64,000 bases of DNA from Rosa chinensis (Eukaryota > Streptophyta > Magnoliopsida > Rosales > Rosaceae), in the NCBI RefSeq assembly GCF_002994745.2, contig NC_037090.1:17906001-17970000 (forward strand), written 5' to 3'. The notes under the pieces were generated by a model. That model saw only the letters and a program-made list of their open reading frames with translations. It was not told the origin of the DNA and made no database searches. Each line of letters opens with the position of its first letter. Position 1 is the stretch's first letter. Positions 58,541 to 64,000 of the stretch are shown one piece after another. Made by a program: the position numbers and the translations under genes.

Positions 58541-60712
58541 TTACTCAGTATCTTCCTTCTGCCTTTTTGATGCATTCTCATCGCCCTCTTTTTCCTCCTT
58601 TCTCGTTTTAGCTTCACGGCGCTCCCTTTTAATTCCTTTTGTCTTGTGAGGCACATACGAATCTCCAACCTTTGTGTGGAAATACTTCGTGTCATCAACC
58701 TAAACCCAAAGATTTTCAGTAAAGAACAAATATTAATGAACAAATAAGGGAAAAGAAAAAAAGAAGGATAAGTATGCAACTAGCTTGACGTGCTTTAACT
58801 TCAGAATAATGAAACCGCAGTTCCAGTGAGGAAAGAGGCAATTCCCTCCCCCACATCTCTGACCATGTACTTTATGCACTGAGGCAATTAACTACAGCTA
58901 TATAAAAGAAATATGTTTTTCGGCCTTTTACCTTCTGATCTGGAATATTGATTTTGCCAACCTTGCCTCGCAGTGTGTCCTGTTGAATATTTTTGTCCTG
59001 CAAGTATAAAAACATTTATGTTACAGACATGTCATGGGGAGTAAAAAAAAAAAGAAAAAAAAGTGGTCAAGTTTATTAAACAAACCTTCTTAGGCTGATC
59101 TCTAACCACTCTCATGGCTTCTTTCCTTAGGCCAACATTAGGAAGACGATGCCGACGAATTACCAAATCCATGGAGGGTCCAACTTCTACCAGTTCAGTC
59201 CTTGGAACTACTGTGCCAGACTTTTTCAGTCGCAGTGCACACTGTGTAAGGATCACTTTGTTTGCGGATATAGCTGTACATAGATATACACGATCTAACC
59301 CAGCAAGATTTAGTTTCTCTACAACCTGCATATATCATATCCACGGATTTAATTATATATCTCTTCATGCCAAAGTAAAAATCTATAACACTCTTTGATT
59401 AAAAAGAGAGAATTCAGAAAAGGGCATCAGAGTTTTACCTCTCCTCGCAACAGATCAAGCAAAACCTCCTTCAAATGTTTCAGCTCTTCTACGCTCTCAA
59501 ATCCTTCTCCAATAAAACAAATGAAAGGCTTCGACCCCACGTGTGGAGATAGTTTCTTATCATATGAAAATGAGTCCATGCGTTTATAGTTCTCAACCCC
59601 AACCTCTATAAGATCATAGATATGGTGATCATATGTTCTCCCTAGGACAAGATTGTTGGGCCGCTTCTTTGTATGAGAACCATACTGCATATAAAAGCAA
59701 CGACGAGCTCAAAACGATGCCCGTAAAACAGAAGAAAAAAAAATCACAAGCACAGATACAGTGCCTGATCTCAGTTAAACATTAGAACATTGAACACTCG
59801 GCATTCTAAATAGGGCAACAAGGGTTTGGTTCAAGCAATTGGGATAAGGGTCCCCACTATCCACCAAGATACTTTGGAAGGATTGGTAAACCTATTTTGT
59901 TACAGTCTGCGGCACTGAATCAATTGCCCAGTTGTAAAATTCTAGAACAGGACTAACATGCACATGAAAACCAAGAACAGCATCATCATAGAATGACAAG
60001 AGCAGAATTACCATAAATGCCAAACTATAAGGAATGCGAGTCAGTACAGATTGTACTGAAAAATCAATGCATAACACTCAATTCACAAAAACAGACACAT
60101 TTTCAGTAACACACATGCTCGTTTCCTACATAAAGCTCCTCTCTCTCTCCGCTTCCAGTCTCTCCCCAAACCTCCCTTCTCTCTTTACCTCACTCTCCCT
60201 CTTTGTTTGTATCTATGTACAAACCTCACACACTCGCAGCCCAAATAGAAACAATTGCACAACATATACATATATAAACCTAAATGAAAAGGAAAGGTAG
60301 AAGAAGCAAAAAGGCCGAGTGGGTTTTGTACTTACAACAAAAAGACTGCAATCGGTTTGATGCGAAAAGAACTCAAGCGAGGTCTCACCACCATTTTCGA
60401 AAGGGCAGACATCCTTATTCCGGCGGCTGAATTTCACGGCGCTCTCCTTCTTTAAATGGTAAATGTCTGATAACACCGCGTTCAAGACGGCGCTGGTTCT
60501 CATGCCGTGGAGTATCAGAGTCTTCTTCCCGGTCTCGATCTTCAAAAATTACACAAAACCCCAATTCGTAAAAACCATACCCCAAAAAAGCACACAGAAA
60601 TTAAAGCTTTGGTTTTGAACATGTGGGGATGGGGAATACTTACGAGCTTGGGGGCACGCTTCTCGAGCGCTCTTCTGGCCCTCGCCTTCTGGGGAGTTTT
60701 CACTCTCAACAT
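58541..60712 (-). CDS. RPF2: Ribosome production factor 2 homolog (Brix domain)
   Basis: Nucleolar factor that, with RRS1, brings the 5S ribonucleoprotein into the pre-60S particle. Exons on the - strand: 60712-60644, 60539-60336, 59684-59439, 59325-59086, 58997-58932, 58699-58541. These are 23+68+82+80+22+52 codons, 327 residues, close to the Arabidopsis protein (about 314). All introns are phase 0. The start MLRVKTPQKARARRALEKR is basic. The Brix domain covers about residues 25-240, with GKKTLILHG, RPNNLVLGR, FICFIGEGFES and the signature ELVEVGPSMDLVIRR (217-231). The C-terminus is Lys/Glu-rich (KTKGIKRERREAKTRKEEKE), usual for nucleolar proteins. An ATG 13 codons upstream is in frame, but the family start favours 60712. 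Confidence 0.95.
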
Positions 60713-60905
60713 GATTGCGGAAAGTTGAGACCTTTGCTTTCTGGGTTTCACTCTCTCAACGTGTTCGGCTGCAGCGATAAATCCTCAGCAGGATTTTGGA
60801 GGGGAAAGCTTTAGGGTTTTAGTCCAAGGAGACGGTGAGAAGATTCAGGGCTTTATGGGCCCGACTATGGACTGGGACTTCTTTGAGGTCCGGCCCAGCC
60901 ATATT
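60713..60905 (-). promoter_or_regulatory. RPF2 promoter with telo-box and two site II motifs
   Basis: TTTAGGGTTT at 60810-60819 is AAACCCTAAA (telo-box) on the - strand. TGGGCC occurs at 60856-60861, and on the - strand at 60897-60892. This combination is characteristic of plant ribosomal protein and ribosome biogenesis genes. Confidence 0.65.
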
Positions 60906-61153
60906 TTCGTTTTGAGGAATATTCCCCCTTTAACCCTACCTTTTTTTTTTTTGAATAAGGATCATCTCCGATTGTCATTTATCTCAAGCTAACGGCACAT
61001 TATATATCTTTCAACTGTCATCTATAGACAAATAAGAAAATGTGGTACATCTAATAGCACAATTCATTTAACAACAAAATTCATTAACGCTTACTAACAA
61101 CTAACAAGCATAGAACAAAAGTGCATAGCTCTTTAAAAATGTGGGGAATTATT
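60906..61153. other. Spacer, nothing recognised
   Basis: AT-rich, no ORF or repeat that I can support. Confidence 0.4.
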
Positions 61154-61480
61154 AGAAATAAAACAACTAACTAAGCAGCAGCTCAAAGGCCCAAAGCAAA
61201 AGTCAGCCTTAGGCCCAATACTAGCGCAGACAAGTCGCCTCTATGCATATCAAGAGCACCCATGAACCACCGTTGCCATCGCCACATAATAGGAACTCCA
61301 CCATTCTCACATAATAGAAATAAAACAACTAACTAAGCAGCAGCCCAAACGCCCAATAACAACCCAGACTAGTGTGGCAGTGTAGTCACTGCCTCTGTGC
61401 ATATCAGTCAAGAGCACCCATGAACCGCTGCTGTCGTTGCCACATAAAAGGAACTCCACCATCCCCACCTCAGCGACACC
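61154..61480. repeat. Imperfect tandem duplication, 162-bp period
   Basis: AGAAATAAAACAACTAACTA at 61154 recurs at 61316. The rest of the unit (GCCCAA, CATATCA, AGAGCACCCATGAACC, GGAACTCCACCAT) is also repeated, with indels in the second copy. Confidence 0.75.
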
Positions 61481-61799
61481 ACCAGGGCCACGTGCCGCTA
61501 CCGCCTTCTGGAGCATCCTCGCCTACGCCGCCTAACACCGAATCAAGAAACCGTGCACCCAACTTCCTCACCATAAATAAGCAATAAACCAGAAAAACTG
61601 ATGCACCACTATCCAATTTTCAAACCGAGTCATCTCAAGAACCAGGCTTTAGAAACCTCCATTCGTCCGGCAGTAACAACATGACAACAACGCGAACGTG
61701 ATTGGCATTGATGCCGACCACCGCCGGACGAGCATTGTTTGGAAATGCCAGAAGTCGGCTAGGGTTCAAAGAGGAGAGATGTGCAGCTAGATAGATAGC

Positions 61800-62720
61800 C
61801 GATTTATTATAATTAATGCATGTGAGAGCAACAACTAAAATTCATTAAAAGTGGCCAATATAAACCTAACATAGGTCGATATGAGTCTTTCTAAGTTTTT
61901 AGGTATGCTAGAGGTTTCCATATCTGGTCTGGTCATACTGAATGAGCTAGGGTTTCTAACCCTAGGCAAGAAATAATGGTTACACCATTGTTGCTTGATG
62001 CTCAAGCCGTAAACACTACTGCATCACCTACTTTGACATCTTTGTTCAAGGCAGTTGGGTTTTCACTTTCGGAGTTACAGGCCATACCTAACTTGGGCTC
62101 TGCGACGGTGGAATCCACAATGGTGGCTTTGCAAAATGAGGTGGTGACTACTCAATATTTTGGGAGTAAGATAGAAACCCCCAACTGAACTGCTACAAGT
62201 TGGTAAGAGTTCGAAAATGGAATTGGTGCAAGTTGATCAACCTTTGGACGTTGATAATGGTTTTGCCCTTCTCAATGTGAATAAGGTGATTAATATATCT
62301 CCAACTAAGAAGAGGGAAAGACCAAAAGGTAGTAAGAGCAAGACTAATGGGCATAAATCTAGGAAAACTAGGTTTCCATGCAAGGATGCGGTGGAGGTTG
62401 CTGGTGAGGTGGCTGCAGTGATAGCAAAGGATGAAAATTCAATGTAGGAGGTTGCTAAATGAGGTGACATTTTTTTTTGGAAATGACACCAAATTCAACT
62501 AATAATTGAGCTATGTCACCAGGGGTTTTCACTTCATCTATACCTCTTGATTTCTCATGGTGAAGTTGAATTATTTTTTTATGTTCTTCAGTGTTTCTAA
62601 AAATGTAGAATCGCTTAAGTAATGTTTTTTTTTTTTTTTGACAACCCCACTGGGGTAAATGTTATGTATGATTTTGCTGATCAATAAAAGAGTTGACATT
62701 TGCTTAAAAAAAAAAAAAAA
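61800..62720 (+). mobile_element. LINE remnant: ORF1-like tail, 3' UTR and poly(A)
   Basis: Frames at 61976-62188 and 62217-62447 are joined by a frameshift near 62185. They end with an AT-hook-like SPTKKRERPKGSKSK, common in plant LINE gag-like proteins. The 3' part has CCCACTGGGG, TTGCTGATCAATAAAAG and 15 A residues ending at 62720, as in a LINE 3' end. No reverse transcriptase is present, so it is internally deleted. The 5' edge is uncertain. Confidence 0.5.
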
Positions 62721-63133
62721 CTAAGTTATTACTCTAAGCAACATGTATCCCCACTAATGGAGAAACATGAAGAGAAATTGACTAACACATGATATGCAGT
62801 AGCTACCAAAAGACTTCTTATCGTCTCAAGTCAAACCTTACAGTAACTTAAGAGCAAACCTAAAAATGAAACGAACATACTAGGTAACAACCCCACCTCT
62901 GGTTGTCACTATTGAAGGGAAACAAGAGCAAACAAACATGACCCTGTACAAAATAAAAGTAAGATAGGTTAGGCCTAGATCAAAACCAAAAAGTAGTCAA
63001 ATTGAAAGGGAAGGCTACAAAAAGCCAGATCCACCACCGCCAACACATCCAGACTAAAACATAACCAACCTAGACCAGAACAAGACACCCCGTCCAAAAA
63101 CCATCACCCATCGACCCGCACGCCTACATCAGC
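62721..63133. other. Spacer, nothing recognised
   Basis: A-rich, without ORFs or clear repeats. Confidence 0.4.
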
Positions 63134-64000
63134 TGTAACGTCCGTATCTCAATTTATCCATTTACTAGTCATTTGGACGGTAAACAATAATTACTTTAAC
63201 TTTTTATTTTGTTTCGATACTTTTAAGTGGCCATAAAATGTTGACTTTTTGTTCGGGCCAGTTTTTGAGAAAATTTTCTTCATGAAAGTTGTAGAGGACT
63301 TTAAACTGAGCGTGTGCATATGTGGTACCCAAAAATTGGAGTTGATATATGAAAGTTATGAGTGAAATACGGAAGTTACTGTTCACGATAAATTAGTTAT
63401 AAATATTGAAATTTTACTTTGGTAGGTTTCTAAATCCGGAATGGAAAGTTTTACAAACAGTACACCAAGTAAGGGCTACTAATAAAACTTACAAGTAATT
63501 TTCCAAACCGATCATTTTGGTACACAGACTCCTGAGGCCGACCCGCTTTGTAGACACACCGTCACTAACGCCGTGTGAACCACTGCCATTAACTCTAGAA
63601 TGGAGGGTAGAATTGGGTTTTCACTCCAAATCCCTTTTATATTTAAGGGTTTTGGTCCCTAAGAGTCAAAGCATTTCTCTCTCCCTTCCCTTATCCCTTC
63701 GTATGCTACAAGTTTCTGAAACAGTGAGGGTGAGGGCAGAGGGAATCAGAATAAAGTCAGAGGATCCAATAGGGATTTTATACCAGAAAGAGGGTGAAAA
63801 GTTATGGCAAAGTACTTCAGATATTTTCAGTTTAATGGGGATCCACCAAGACATGGAGGTATGGTTAAAGTATTGCCTTTTATAGAGTTTGTTATCTTTC
63901 GATGCTTTTGTCCCCATATATGAGTTGTATATGGGTTTTCTGTTGAAAGTGGTCCAAACTATTGGATGTTTGTTTGTCCAAGTCAAAGATTGACTTTAGG
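63134..64000 (+). mobile_element. Start of an LTR-type element, cut by the window edge
   Basis: TGTAACGTCCGTATCTCAA at 63134 resembles the first bases of many plant gypsy LTRs. A TTTATATTTAAGGG promoter-like box lies near 63638, followed by a CT-rich stretch. The other end lies outside the window, so this is tentative. Confidence 0.35.

Noticed and set aside
1..64000. CRISPR arrays, bacterial defence or operon systems
   Set aside because: The tandem repeats seen have no unique spacers of even length, and all coding content is plant-type with introns.

Overview
This is nuclear DNA of a flowering plant. Evidence: GT-AG introns of about 70 to 1,400 nt, plant-only gene families (a ROS1-type DNA demethylase, the ethylene-pathway kinase CTR1, a class A heat stress factor), and copia, gypsy, hAT, SINE and LINE elements. 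The protein sequences look like a rosid eudicot. Rosaceae is possible, but I cannot prove it from the sequence.

Four host genes are intact. (1) ROS1/DML-type 5-methylcytosine DNA glycosylase, + strand, 998-9849, 19 coding exons and 1,717 codons, preceded by a leader with a threefold repeat. (2) CTR1 Raf-like kinase, + strand, 15457-22030, 15 exons and 847 codons, with a 10-codon uORF. (3) HSFA3-like heat stress transcription factor, + strand, 54674-56984, 2 exons and 473 codons, with DRE-like and HSE-like sites upstream. (4) RPF2-like ribosome biogenesis factor (Brix domain), - strand, 58541-60712, 6 exons and 327 codons, with a telo-box and site II motifs upstream. Each exon chain was joined by hand and stays in frame to its stop. 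A fifth, weak candidate is a short spliced ORF on the - strand at 10440-10743. The four main genes have unrelated roles (DNA demethylation, ethylene signalling, heat response, 60S ribosome assembly) and do not form a pathway.

The spacers are full of mobile DNA. 11.0-14.6 kb: a SINE with a perfect 10-bp target duplication, fragments of a DUF4283/zinc-knuckle gene and an RNase H gene, an LTR-like insertion with a minisatellite, and a 120-bp tandem duplication. 24.5-25.2 kb: a 700-bp hAT-type element. 26.2-28.1 kb: a coatomer beta fragment split by a 1.3-kb solo LTR. 28.3-33.9 kb: a young copia element with short, nearly identical LTRs and one premature stop.

34.4-53.3 kb is a nested stack. An approximately 1.67-kb terminal-inverted-repeat element with a perfect 9-bp target duplication (Mutator-like) holds a truncated SINE. 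It is split by a 17.2-kb Tat-like Ty3/gypsy element, which itself holds a 2.93-kb solo LTR (5-bp duplication) and a 1.09-kb hAT-type element (8-bp duplication). That hAT element carries an exon-like piece of a DEAH-box helicase. The gypsy element also has an antisense extra ORF containing four short phase-0 introns, and probably a second antisense unit.

Right of the genes, 61-64 kb holds a 162-bp tandem duplication, a LINE remnant with a poly(A) tail, and the start of another LTR-type element cut by the window edge. I found no CRISPR, tRNA or rRNA genes and no sign of a new enzyme system. The most unusual features are the intron-bearing antisense ORF, the captured helicase exon, and the insertion history, which can be read from target-site duplications.
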